Positions 32,314 through 40,993 of a stretch of 64,000 bases of DNA are shown piece by piece (within the stretch, counting starts at the first letter, position 1; every line of letters begins with the position of its first letter). Below the pieces are notes generated by a model that was not told where the DNA came from, searched no databases, and was given only the letters and a program-made list of their open reading frames with translations. The translations under genes were made by a program, and so were the position numbers. The DNA comes from Euryarchaeota archaeon UBA171 (lineage in GTDB: Archaea > Thermoplasmatota > Poseidoniia > Poseidoniales > Thalassarchaeaceae), in contig DANO01000029.1 in the NCBI GenBank assembly GCA_002497295.1, positions 6,469 to 70,468 on the forward strand, read 5' to 3'.

Positions 32314-33327
32314 TTACCGAATATTGACGGGTGTTCTCTCTGTTGCTTCGACTATTTCCATAACTTTGTCGACTACATTGACAAAGGATCTTGCTGTTGT
32401 CCCCTCGGGATCTGCGATAATTCGGTGTACTCCATCATCACCACCCCTGACGACTCCTGGATCAAAAGGAATCTTGCCCAAAAAGGGGACTTCCAAATCC
32501 TTAGCTGCTTTCTCCCCTCCACCGGATTTGAAAACATCCAGAACAGTTTCCCATCTCCCGTTTTCGTCAGTTTCTAACTCCAAGGTTAAACCACCGGGTG
32601 CGTCTATTGATACGGATGATCCAGCCGATGCAGATCCTGTCAATGTATATCCGCTCATATTTTCTACGACGCCTATTACTGGAAGAGAGACTGTCTTGGC
32701 GAAATTAATCGACTTTCGACTATCGAGTAAAGCAACTTCCTGAGGAGTCGTTACAATGACGACTCCGTCTATCCCGGGAAGATTCTGTGAAACAGTGAGT
32801 GGTTCGTCACTCGTCCCTGGAGGGAAATCAATGATGAGCGCATCCAATTTGCCCCATGCTACATCTCCTATGAATTGCTGAATAGCACCGAGTTTAATCG
32901 GTCCCCTCCAAATGACTGGCTTGTCAGGATCTTCGATGAGGAATGCCATTGAAATGACTTTGATTCCTTCGGGGCCGATTGCTGGGAATATCTGGCCCTC
33001 CTCGACATGTAGCTCGGCTTCTTCAAGTGCCAGCATCTTGGGAATGTTTGGGCCTGTTATATCGATATCCATGATTCCAACTGACATACCTCTGCGTGCG
33101 AGAGTGAGGGCTAAGCCGACAGAAACGGTGGACTTTCCAACACCACCTTTGCCTGAGAGGACCATTATCTTGTGTTTAATCGACTTATCCATCTCTTCCA
33201 TTCGCATCTTCCGACGCATCTGAGCGTATGCCTGCTCCATTTGTGCAGCCTGTTCATTTGTGGCAGCAGTCTTCTCATTATCCTCGGGTTTATCGCCAGT
33301 GTGATACGAAACGGGGCCCTTTGCCAT
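32314..33327 (-). CDS. Mrp/NBP35-family ATPase lacking the iron-sulfur cysteines
   Basis: The 337-residue P-loop protein matches Mrp/ApbC: deviant Walker A GKGGVGKST (59-67), DIDITGPNIP (88-97), IDFPPGTSDEP (166-176), VVENMSGY (220-227) and SGGGEKAA (268-275). Mrp proteins carry iron-sulfur clusters using a CxxC after the ENMSG segment. Here that loop is replaced by about 40 residues (228-267) rich in Ser, Gly and Thr, and the whole protein has no cysteine at all. It cannot be a conventional cluster scaffold. The reading frame is intact, so this is not a frameshift. Confidence 0.88.
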   Translation of the reverse strand: MAKGPVSYHTGDKPEDNEKTAATNEQAAQMEQAYAQMRRKMRMEEMDKSIKHKIMVLSGKGGVGKSTVSVGLALTLARRGMSVGIMDIDITGPNIPKMLALEEAELHVEEGQIFPAIGPEGIKVISMAFLIEDPDKPVIWRGPIKLGAIQQFIGDVAWGKLDALIIDFPPGTSDEPLTVSQNLPGIDGVVIVTTPQEVALLDSRKSINFAKTVSLPVIGVVENMSGYTLTGSASAGSSVSIDAPGGLTLELETDENGRWETVLDVFKSGGGEKAAKDLEVPFLGKIPFDPGVVRGGDDGVHRIIADPEGTTARSFVNVVDKVMEIVEATERTPVNIR

Positions 33328-33425
33328 GTTTGCTCACATCGACACCGATACTTCAAACTGAGTCTGCCCGTGTATGGTTATTATGTACGCGATATTCAAG
33401 TATGTTATGTCCTGTTAATGTGGAT

Positions 33426-33806
33426 ATGAAGTTACTTTTCGTCTGCGTGGGAAACACTTGCAGGAGTCAGATGGCTGAATCGATTGCAAGATATCTTGGG
33501 CACGAGGCATATTCGGGAGGCACTGATCCCGGGAACAGCGTATCTGGAAATGCGATAGAGGCACTTTTGGAAGGAGGGTATTCCTCGGAAGGCCTTACTC
33601 CAAAATCAATTGATCTCGTTTACCCGGGGGATTACGATATGATAATCAGCATGGGGTGTGGTGTTTCATGTCCAAACATACCTATCGACGAAGATTGGGG
33701 GTTGGAAGATCCGGTTGGTCAGAATCTCGAAGTCTTCAGAAGCACCAGAGACGAAATTCTGCTTCGAATCTCAAGAATGGTCGGTGACCTCTCGACCGAC
33801 GCATAG
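33426..33806 (+). CDS. Low-molecular-weight phosphatase family, ArsC-like arsenate reductase
   Basis: The 126-residue protein has the P-loop CVGNTCRS (7-14) and a second pair of cysteines, C78 and C82, in MGCGVSCPNIP, followed by DWGLEDPVG. The two-cysteine loop and that Asp-containing end are typical of thioredoxin-linked arsenate reductases rather than plain tyrosine phosphatases. The ATG at 33426 matches the family start. It is divergent from the Mrp gene, and the tRNA-Gly gene starts 30 nt after its stop. Confidence 0.85.
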   Translation: MKLLFVCVGNTCRSQMAESIARYLGHEAYSGGTDPGNSVSGNAIEALLEGGYSSEGLTPKSIDLVYPGDYDMIISMGCGVSCPNIPIDEDWGLEDPVGQNLEVFRSTRDEILLRISRMVGDLSTDA

Positions 33807-33836
33807 AAAAGGCAAGTTCCGGACACTCGCCTCACT

Positions 33837-33908
33837 GCGAGCGTAGTGTAGTGGTTATCACCCCACGTTGCCAACGTGGGAACCCGGGTTCAAATCCCGG
33901 CGCTCGCA
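33837..33908 (+). tRNA. tRNA-Gly (GCC anticodon)
   Basis: The acceptor arms GCGAGCG (33837-33843) and CGCTCGC (33901-33907) pair perfectly. The anticodon stem CCACG/CGTGG encloses the loop TTGCCAA, giving GCC for glycine. The T arm is CCGGG/CCCGG with the loop TTCAAAT, and the discriminator base is A. The next three bases are CCA (33909-33911), so the 3' end may be genome-encoded. No intron is visible. Confidence 0.95.
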
Positions 33909-33912
33909 CCAT

Positions 33913-36900
33913 CTATTCAATCGATTCATCAGAGATGAAAACTCTGATTATCGCCCCGATTGCGCCCATTGTCAGCATTGCTGCGACTACAACTGCCAGT
34001 ATGTCGGCATTGCTTCCCAGCCAGCTAGCAGAATCTGGTGATTCCTCCCTAACAAGTGTGATCTGATGGTCTTGTTCTTCAAGAGGGGTCATGGATTGGT
34101 AGATATCAGTCGCCCTGATTCTTATTTCCATGGTTCCCGGTTCTAGAGAAGTTCTTGCATTGAATTCAACAGAGTACACTCCGTCCCCTGCAATGCTATC
34201 TCCATTGATGCCATTGTCATTCATGTTCAACCAGGACTCCGATGACCCGATTGGAGCTAAGCGGCCTATCTTCGTCTGAACGACAGAAACTCCGTCTGGA
34301 TCGGACACGCTTACCTCCAAGACATGTCGGATGGGTTCCCCTGAAATTGGTAAAACTACAGAATCGAGGTATTCTTCCCCTGTGGTCTGCGAATCTCCCC
34401 TGATTAGTATAGAGGTGGAAATCATGGGAGGTTCATTCAGTACGATGAATGAGACGTCGTCGCCCAATACGCCAGTATGGATCGTTCTTGCACCGAATGA
34501 GTCCTCAAGTACGACAGGGAAAACCACCTTTCCTGGACTCACGCCAAATGGCATTATGGCGCTGCCTGACCATGTATCTCCACTTAATTCAAGCATCACC
34601 TTATCACCGCCATATGATTGTAAATCTATGCTAACAGTCGCAATTCCATGCATATCCATCGCATCAACTGAGATAGAGAACTCTTCACCCCGGAATAGTC
34701 GATTTGGTGCCCTATCGACTTCTATGACCTTGGGTCCTGGGTTAGTGATGTTCAGTATGACGTTCTCGGAAATTGTCGCCCAGATGTCCTGCACGTAGAT
34801 AGTGGCTTCCATGGCCCCATAGAATAGTCCCGAGGAGTTGGCTTGGGCAGTCCAGATATCGTCATGGACGACAAGGTCGCCTGATAGGCCCGAGTCTGAA
34901 AGCTCCAACATCCCCCAATCCTCGCCATGGAGATCTATCATGACCGAAACTACGTCAGTATCCGGATCCACAATGGTAATTTCGAGATGCACAGTGCCCC
35001 CTTCTCCACGCCATATCCCCTCTCTGTAAGCAACGCCTGTAATCTCGGGGAGGGTATTCTCAGCAGCAGTAATGACAGATGGCCTGAGCACCCTGTCAAC
35101 TGTCTGAGTTTCCCTGAATATCGATATATCTTCGTCCTCCACAATGGGCAATGACATCGTACGCTCACAATAGATCAACAATCCTGCCAAGATTCCTTCG
35201 TTCACCGTAGAACCAATTGCTTGTCCTCCCCCTGGATATGTTCCAATCCATTCTGCTGACTTGACCTCATGGCCATCGATATCTGCAATCGAGGTGTTTT
35301 GTACTTCAACGGCCATTGAAAATCGGCCATCGTGCACCAAATCTATCCTATCGCCCTGAGTTAGCACATCAGGTACCAGCCCAGACTCTCTAGTCACATT
35401 TGAAGAAAGAATAGAAACGGCCTCGGGAGGCACTGGGCTGAGAACAATTGGAGACTCTGGCGGGTATTCATTGTTGACTTCTCCATTATCCTCCACATAG
35501 CGATATCTCACTACTGGAGATTCCCAATCGATGTAGGGGGACGTGTAAAGATACGTAAGATTGTGATCGGAATAAAGCTCCTGACCAGGAACAGTGAATG
35601 TGGATCCTGAGACGTTGAACCAATATTCATCACGAATAACGATCACATCGTGATCAACTCCAGAAGAGTTGGTCTGTACACCGGTATTCACGATTTGCCT
35701 GACTGATCCAAATGTTCCGGAGGCGGTACCAGAATAAATTCCATCGAGAATGAATGTATCAGCGATGATTACCCCGTCTAACTGTTCATTGTAAATCTCT
35801 TCAATAGTCCCATTTACCTCGATTTGAATGCCATTATCATCCTCAATCAAGACGTCGAAATCGCCTTCTCCTCTGAATCTCTGATGTTGCTCGACGCGCT
35901 GATCTCCTTCCCAACGTTCTCTCAGTATGAACTCGTCGAGTTCGAAGTTTATTCTATCTGAGTCAAACTCAATCATTGCGGTGGCCATTGCCTCGATCCA
36001 GATGTCCTGGAAGACTCGTTCGCCATCTACATCGATGGTTTGGTACCTCAACAGGGATATTTCGCCCGATATATCGAGTGAGCCCTCTTCATTTGAATTC
36101 AAAACTAATGAGCCGTTTGCCTCGAGTTCTAGTTGCTCCGTAACTATTCCATTTTCTAGTATTCTTGTGAATTTGGCTTCTCTAACTGTGCCATCGACCG
36201 ATATGCCCTCCATTCCATCATAGAGGATCATTCGTATTGTTCCTGAACCTTCTAGTTGGAACTTCTGGCTGGAAAGCTCAGTTCCATTCCAAGACTCGTT
36301 CAACCATGCTCTCTGAATATCCAATTTTACATCGATCTCCCTGTCTTGATCGTTGAGCATCAATCGTATAGTCCCGTTTCCGAGCTCATTGGCTTCTAGA
36401 TTCAAATCTGAGCGCTGCTGCCACCCTCTTCCAGTTACAGACAATGCAGTTTCGTCAGCTCCAGAAGTTAACGACCAAGTTGTTTCTCTGGTGATTTCAT
36501 GGTCCATCACCGGCTGATTCCACATGGTGACTTCGAACGACCTCTCACAAGATGCTTCGGTTGTTTCGACCGAGATGGAAACAATGTCTCCAAAAGACGG
36601 AGCATGGGACATCTGTATGTCTATCACCCCTCCTGCGGTGAGAGAGGAATACGTTCCAACCTGGATTCCAGTGTTATCTAGATGGGTTGCGATTACATCT
36701 ACATTAGAAGGATCCACTGCGAAAGGGAACGACGGATAGAATTGTACTCTGTAAGCATGTTGGGTTTGTTCCTCTGAATCGCTCCAAAAGGTTCCCCAGT
36801 CTGCATGTATGATACATTCTCTGGAGTCGGGCTCGTTACCTTCTTGTTGTGCTACCGCAATTGATGAGAAGGCGAGTGATGCTGTTAGCACAGCCAGGAC

Positions 36901-36927
36901 GAGTGCCTCGACCTTCCGAGTTGCCAT
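33913..36927 (-). CDS. Large exported surface protein with repeated Ig-like domains
   Basis: The 1004-residue protein has a signal peptide (about 1-26, ending SIAVAQ), a long strand-rich ectodomain and a C-terminal membrane helix (about 978-997), so it is anchored on the outer face. Residues 200-450 form a run of short strand repeats with many Asn-linked-glycosylation sequons. Residues 650-950 contain two or three Ig-like repeats with DPDG or DMHG turns. No enzyme motif was seen. Its stop falls 2 nt after the tRNA CCA. Adhesion or cell-surface structure is likely. Confidence 0.75.
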   Translation of the reverse strand: MATRKVEALVLAVLTASLAFSSIAVAQQEGNEPDSRECIIHADWGTFWSDSEEQTQHAYRVQFYPSFPFAVDPSNVDVIATHLDNTGIQVGTYSSLTAGGVIDIQMSHAPSFGDIVSISVETTEASCERSFEVTMWNQPVMDHEITRETTWSLTSGADETALSVTGRGWQQRSDLNLEANELGNGTIRLMLNDQDREIDVKLDIQRAWLNESWNGTELSSQKFQLEGSGTIRMILYDGMEGISVDGTVREAKFTRILENGIVTEQLELEANGSLVLNSNEEGSLDISGEISLLRYQTIDVDGERVFQDIWIEAMATAMIEFDSDRINFELDEFILRERWEGDQRVEQHQRFRGEGDFDVLIEDDNGIQIEVNGTIEEIYNEQLDGVIIADTFILDGIYSGTASGTFGSVRQIVNTGVQTNSSGVDHDVIVIRDEYWFNVSGSTFTVPGQELYSDHNLTYLYTSPYIDWESPVVRYRYVEDNGEVNNEYPPESPIVLSPVPPEAVSILSSNVTRESGLVPDVLTQGDRIDLVHDGRFSMAVEVQNTSIADIDGHEVKSAEWIGTYPGGGQAIGSTVNEGILAGLLIYCERTMSLPIVEDEDISIFRETQTVDRVLRPSVITAAENTLPEITGVAYREGIWRGEGGTVHLEITIVDPDTDVVSVMIDLHGEDWGMLELSDSGLSGDLVVHDDIWTAQANSSGLFYGAMEATIYVQDIWATISENVILNITNPGPKVIEVDRAPNRLFRGEEFSISVDAMDMHGIATVSIDLQSYGGDKVMLELSGDTWSGSAIMPFGVSPGKVVFPVVLEDSFGARTIHTGVLGDDVSFIVLNEPPMISTSILIRGDSQTTGEEYLDSVVLPISGEPIRHVLEVSVSDPDGVSVVQTKIGRLAPIGSSESWLNMNDNGINGDSIAGDGVYSVEFNARTSLEPGTMEIRIRATDIYQSMTPLEEQDHQITLVREESPDSASWLGSNADILAVVVAAMLTMGAIGAIIRVFISDESIE

Positions 36928-36975
36928 GTTCCCCCTGGCTGCTTTTTTCGTATAACAGGCTGTGGGCGTATTGTC

Positions 36976-37380
36976 TCAAAACAGTGGCTCGTCCCAGTCA
37001 TCTTCTTCGCCGGCTTTCTCTCTCCACACTGTCTGAGGGACATCTTCGTATAGACCAGCATATGGATCTTCATCCTCATCATCTTTGGATCCTCTTCCGA
37101 CATACTGGCTTGCATTCGATTTGAATTTCCAGTAGTGTATTCTCCACTCCCTTCCATCCCAGAGTGTGGTCTCCTCTGATTCAGTAGTCAGTAGATCATA
37201 ATCTTGAAGCTGATAAAACAGATTTCTATCGTTCGGCTCCAATGCATTGTCGATAATTCGATTGGAAAACCCAAAGAATCCAAGTGCATGCTCAGCAATC
37301 GATTCAGCGACACTTACCTCCATGTCCATATCGACACGATTACGAATTGCTTGGGTCAGATCTTGGAGTGTTAGGCCCAT
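36976..37380 (-). CDS. DUF6015-like conserved archaeal protein
   Basis: The 134-residue protein has a helical N-terminus (LTLQDLTQAIRNRVDM) and a segment HALGFFGFSNRIIDNALEP followed by LLTTESEETTLWDG and EWRIHYWKF. This resembles, from memory, a small family of unknown function found in Thermoplasmata and relatives. The C-terminal 35 residues are acidic and probably disordered. It is a soluble protein with no recognised catalytic residues and lies 48 nt downstream of nothing co-directional, facing the agmatinase gene across a short gap. Confidence 0.65.
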   Translation of the reverse strand: MGLTLQDLTQAIRNRVDMDMEVSVAESIAEHALGFFGFSNRIIDNALEPNDRNLFYQLQDYDLLTTESEETTLWDGREWRIHYWKFKSNASQYVGRGSKDDEDEDPYAGLYEDVPQTVWREKAGEEDDWDEPLF

Positions 37381-37472
37381 TTGTCGTCACCTGCGTAACC
37401 CACCGACATAGGGTTCGTTATTTCAACATGGTTCGCGCAAGCGTCGAATACCGGTTGCCGCACGGAGCAATT

Positions 37473-38384
37473 ATGGCGGCATCGGCGAGAATCGGTTTTC
37501 TCGGTCTCAAAGAGGACTGGTCACAAGTTCCCGATGTCTCTGTTATTCAGTTACCATTCGAAATGACAGTGAGTTATGGAACTGGTACCTCAATGGGTCC
37601 TTCAGCAACGTTAGAAGCATCTTCACAAATAGAGACTTACTCGGATTATCTTGCAGATGATTTACCGGCTGGCATGAACATTAGAACCCTAGATGCATGG
37701 GAATTTGAAGGCCCAACTTTGATTTCTCATCTTGAATCGATTCAGAGTCATATCGAACAAGGAATAACTCATGGAGAGTTTCCAATCCTGCTTGGAGGGG
37801 AGCATGGGATTCTTCTTCCTGCGCTAAAGGCCTGTGTCGAAGGAGGAATTTTGGAATCTTTGAATGATCTCACCTTAGTTCAGATAGATGCTCATGCCGA
37901 TCTTCGTGATGATTTAAACGGTGAGCGTTTTAGTCATGGAACGGTAGTCAGAAGATGTCTTGATGAGGGGCTCAGTCATGCTATTCAGATTGGAATCCGA
38001 GCCTATTCCTCGGATGAGGCTCGTATGATGGAATCAGATGATAGGATAACTGCATGGCGGGCTAGGGAAATTAAAGAAAATAAGCAGACAGTCCATTCTA
38101 TTCTTGATTGCTTGTCGAACATAAACGGCCCCGTTTGGCTGAGTGTAGATGTTGATGCTTTAGATCCGTCAATTGTGCCCGGAACTGGGACGCCGGTACC
38201 GGGCGGGCTTGACTTCTGGCTTGTGAATCAGATCATAGAGGGCGTATTCGAGGGAGGCGGGCGCGTCATCGGTGCCGACATATCAGAGATTGCACCAGAT
38301 GAATATGGAATAACGCAATTTACAGCTGCCAGCCTTGCTACCTCGGTTCTCGCCTGCCACGTAAAGGCGAAGCGTGGGGTTTGA
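37473..38384 (+). CDS. Agmatinase/arginase-family ureohydrolase
   Basis: The protein has all manganese-site motifs of ureohydrolases: LGGEHG, QIDAHADLRDD and SVDVDALDPSIVPGTGTP. It hydrolyses agmatine (or a related guanidine compound) to urea and an amine, the usual route to polyamines in archaea. The ATG at 37473 is chosen because GGAG precedes it by 5 nt; an ATG at 37428 would add 15 residues and has no visible ribosome binding site. A GNAT gene follows 3 nt after its stop. Confidence 0.92.
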   Translation: MAASARIGFLGLKEDWSQVPDVSVIQLPFEMTVSYGTGTSMGPSATLEASSQIETYSDYLADDLPAGMNIRTLDAWEFEGPTLISHLESIQSHIEQGITHGEFPILLGGEHGILLPALKACVEGGILESLNDLTLVQIDAHADLRDDLNGERFSHGTVVRRCLDEGLSHAIQIGIRAYSSDEARMMESDDRITAWRAREIKENKQTVHSILDCLSNINGPVWLSVDVDALDPSIVPGTGTPVPGGLDFWLVNQIIEGVFEGGGRVIGADISEIAPDEYGITQFTAASLATSVLACHVKAKRGV

Positions 38385-38387
38385 AGG

Positions 38388-38798
38388 ATGTTCAGGGTCG
38401 AAAGGGGGGTTCCTTCTCCAGAGATTTTCCTCATGATTAGAAAGGCGGCAGGGATGGGGCCTAGATCAATGGAAGGTGCAACCATAGGATTGGGAAGAGA
38501 GTTGTGCTCAGTGGTTCTAAAGCTTGAAGAAAGCGGAAGAATTGTAGGAATGGGGCGAATTGTGGGAGATGGTGGGACTGTATTCCATATCTGCGATATG
38601 GCCGTTATTCCTGATTTTCAAAGACAAGGGGGAGGTACGATGGTAATGAATGAATTAATGCGTTACATCGAGGAAGAAGCTCCACCAAATACATACATCA
38701 ATCTTCTAGCAGATGTGAGTGGTTTCTACGAACGCTGGGGTTTCAAACCATCTCGGCCATCCTCCACAGGCATGCATCTGAAGAGTGATTCTAAGTGA
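38388..38798 (+). CDS. GNAT-family N-acetyltransferase
   Basis: The 136-residue protein has the GNAT core: strand GRIVGMGRIVGDGG, then CDMAVIPDFQRQGGGTMVMNEL containing the acetyl-CoA pyrophosphate loop, and an FYERWGFKPS end motif. The substrate is unknown. It is 3 nt downstream of the agmatinase stop, so a polyamine or related amine substrate is possible by context. Length is normal for single-domain GNATs. Confidence 0.87.
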   Translation: MFRVERGVPSPEIFLMIRKAAGMGPRSMEGATIGLGRELCSVVLKLEESGRIVGMGRIVGDGGTVFHICDMAVIPDFQRQGGGTMVMNELMRYIEEEAPPNTYINLLADVSGFYERWGFKPSRPSSTGMHLKSDSK

Positions 38799-38835
38799 AC
38801 AGAATGGTGTGTTTCAATAGTAAGCACATGGGGGG

Positions 38836-39486
38836 ATGTGTGTGGCGGATGAAGCCGTAACGCTTGACGTTGGCGGGATGACCTGTGATGGCTGCGCCGG
38901 AAAGGTTCGTAACGCGCTCGAAAGCGTATCCGGAGTCTTATCTGCTGTGGTGTCTCATGAATCGGGCTCGGCCGTCGTTTCACACTCCGGAATCTCTCGG
39001 AATTTGATGGCCGATGCTGTCCGCGAAATCGGCTATACCGTAGACGGCCGTGCTGAGGAGTTTCACTGGCGAGATGGTTCTGTTTGGAATCAGTCTGCCT
39101 ACAATACAATGTGGTGCTTAATCGGTTGTAGCATCGGGGATCTTGGAACCATCGCCTATTTCCAATTTGTTTGGACAGATTCAGGGTGGACAACCATGGC
39201 AATCATGATGCTAGCCATAATGAATGGATTGTTGACTTCAATTGCGCTTGAAACCGTGATACTGCTGAAGCAACTTCCCTTCCGAAATGCATTGCGAACC
39301 GCAGCTGGCATGTCATTGATTTCCATGATCGCGATGGAAGCTGCGATGAATATCACAGATATTGTGTTGACAGGTGGTGCCATGTTGACATGGTACGCCA
39401 TTATCCCGATGTGGATTGCTGGGTTCCTGACGCCCTGGCCATACAACTACTGGCGTCTGAAGAAATACGGTGTGGCATGTCATTGA
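38836..39486 (+). CDS. HMA domain fused to DUF4396-like membrane domain
   Basis: Residues 8-72 form a heavy-metal-associated domain with the metal site GGMTCDGC (13-20). After a short link, residues about 85-216 form a membrane domain of four helices whose sequence (SAYNTMWCLIGCSIGDLGTI, then GMSLISMIAMEAAMNI) resembles DUF4396. The membrane domain also has Cys, Met and His residues that could handle copper, for example the end motif VACH. A copper-transfer role is inferred. A GTG at 38842 is an alternative start. Confidence 0.75.
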   Translation: MCVADEAVTLDVGGMTCDGCAGKVRNALESVSGVLSAVVSHESGSAVVSHSGISRNLMADAVREIGYTVDGRAEEFHWRDGSVWNQSAYNTMWCLIGCSIGDLGTIAYFQFVWTDSGWTTMAIMMLAIMNGLLTSIALETVILLKQLPFRNALRTAAGMSLISMIAMEAAMNITDIVLTGGAMLTWYAIIPMWIAGFLTPWPYNYWRLKKYGVACH

Positions 39487-39513
39487 TTCTAACCGTGTTT
39501 TAGTTATTCAGAC

Positions 39514-40896
39514 ATGCAAACGGTTCTAGGTGTTAGCCCCCATAGCGGCGCTATGCGCCGCTGGGTTACCGCACTCGTTGTGGGGTCAATGCTCGCAGTT
39601 TCTGCTGCGCCCGTGGCAACTGCGCAGTTTGGTCAGCCCGACATTGTCCAGGAGCACTGGTATCATTCCTATACAACACTGACATTGGATCTCAATGAAT
39701 GGGCGGATGATTACCCGGAAATAGTCAATCTATTCAGTATAGGAAAAACGGAGTTGGGAAGAGAAATATGGATGTTGCAGATCTCTGATTGGAGCATAGA
39801 AACCAAACCAGATGGAACGGCGAAAGATGTGGCATATATTGATGGGGGCCATCATGGAAACGAACATCTTGGAACTGAATTGGCTTTCCTTGTGGCAGAA
39901 TACTATATCGAAGGTTGGGGCGATGAAGAGCAGGATGTAATCGACGTTTTGACCAATACGGAATTGCATATCGTGATTATGCTAAACGCAGATGGCAATG
40001 ACTTCGATACTAGATGGAATGTGAATCAAGTGGATCTGAATAGAAATTATGACCATTATTGGAATACCTGTCCAACGACTCAGCCGGGGAGTAGTGCGTT
40101 TAGTGAATCTGAAACTCTCGCGAATTCGATATACATGAATGATGTTGTGCCTCATGCTGATTTGTACATCACCATGCACACGGGCGTGTGGATCATGCTC
40201 TACCCTTGGGGTAAATGGCCAGACCAACCTTCGGATTGGGAGATGTATCATTTCATAAAAGAAGAAATTAATGCCAATATTTCTGATATACCCATCCGGA
40301 ATGCCAATCAGGGATTATATCCAAACTGCGGTACAAGCAGAGATTACGGGTATGGAGTGATGGGATATCCTACGTTTACCTTTGAGACAGATGATGAGCA
40401 ATTTCTTCTTGGTACGGTAGAGGCCCTCTCAGATAGATTGGAAGAAGAGCTTGATGTTATGCGATATCTAATTCAGAATATTTGGTTCTGGCGTGCTCGC
40501 TTGGTTGTAGAGGAGGTCGAAATCAACGAAGGGGAGGTAAAATCCCATATTGTGAACTTAGGGTACGCCAGTACATCCAATGCAACACTACAGTACATCA
40601 GTTCCAATGGAGATTTATTGTGGAACTCGTCAAGCTTCGGTGTCAACGCGACTAATGAGACAAATGTGGCCTTCGGTAGCGAAGGTCTTGCTATCGTAGA
40701 CGGTGGGTCTTGGAGTATAAGTTATCAGAAGAGGGTGATTGATGCTTCGATGTGGGTAAATGAGGTAGTTGACGAAGACGTAGTAGACTGGACTGGCAAG
40801 GATTCCGGTGGTTTTCTTCCAACTCCCTCGGTATTTGTCTTATTCATCGCCTTCGCTCTTGCTGCTATTGGTGGAAGAAATAGCAGATTAGAATGA
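39514..40896 (+). CDS. Secreted M14-family zinc carboxypeptidase
   Basis: The 460-residue protein has a signal peptide, best formed from an internal ATG at 39553 (MRRWVTALVVGSM). The peptidase domain carries the zinc HxxE in GGHHGNEHLGTE (111-122), NADGNDFDTR, VDLNRNYD, the third ligand in ITMHTG and a TFETDDE with the catalytic Glu. An extra strand-rich domain follows, then a C-terminal hydrophobic tail (LPTPSVFVLFIAFALAAIGG) with an Arg after it. This suggests cell-surface anchoring and processing, and protein degradation outside the cell. Confidence 0.9.
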   Translation: MQTVLGVSPHSGAMRRWVTALVVGSMLAVSAAPVATAQFGQPDIVQEHWYHSYTTLTLDLNEWADDYPEIVNLFSIGKTELGREIWMLQISDWSIETKPDGTAKDVAYIDGGHHGNEHLGTELAFLVAEYYIEGWGDEEQDVIDVLTNTELHIVIMLNADGNDFDTRWNVNQVDLNRNYDHYWNTCPTTQPGSSAFSESETLANSIYMNDVVPHADLYITMHTGVWIMLYPWGKWPDQPSDWEMYHFIKEEINANISDIPIRNANQGLYPNCGTSRDYGYGVMGYPTFTFETDDEQFLLGTVEALSDRLEEELDVMRYLIQNIWFWRARLVVEEVEINEGEVKSHIVNLGYASTSNATLQYISSNGDLLWNSSSFGVNATNETNVAFGSEGLAIVDGGSWSISYQKRVIDASMWVNEVVDEDVVDWTGKDSGGFLPTPSVFVLFIAFALAAIGGRNSRLE

Positions 40897-40993
40897 TAAT
40901 TTGAATCTGTATATAGTTGATTATCATTTCAAAGTTAATTTTTCTAGGCAATTATTTGTATATCATTACAAAATCCACAAATTCAGTGATATT

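Noticed and set aside
32527..32645. Frameshift or assembly error causing loss of the CxxC in Mrp
   Set aside because: The reading frame stays open through the insert and returns in register to conserved SGGGEKAA, and the other frames do not encode the missing CxxC loop.
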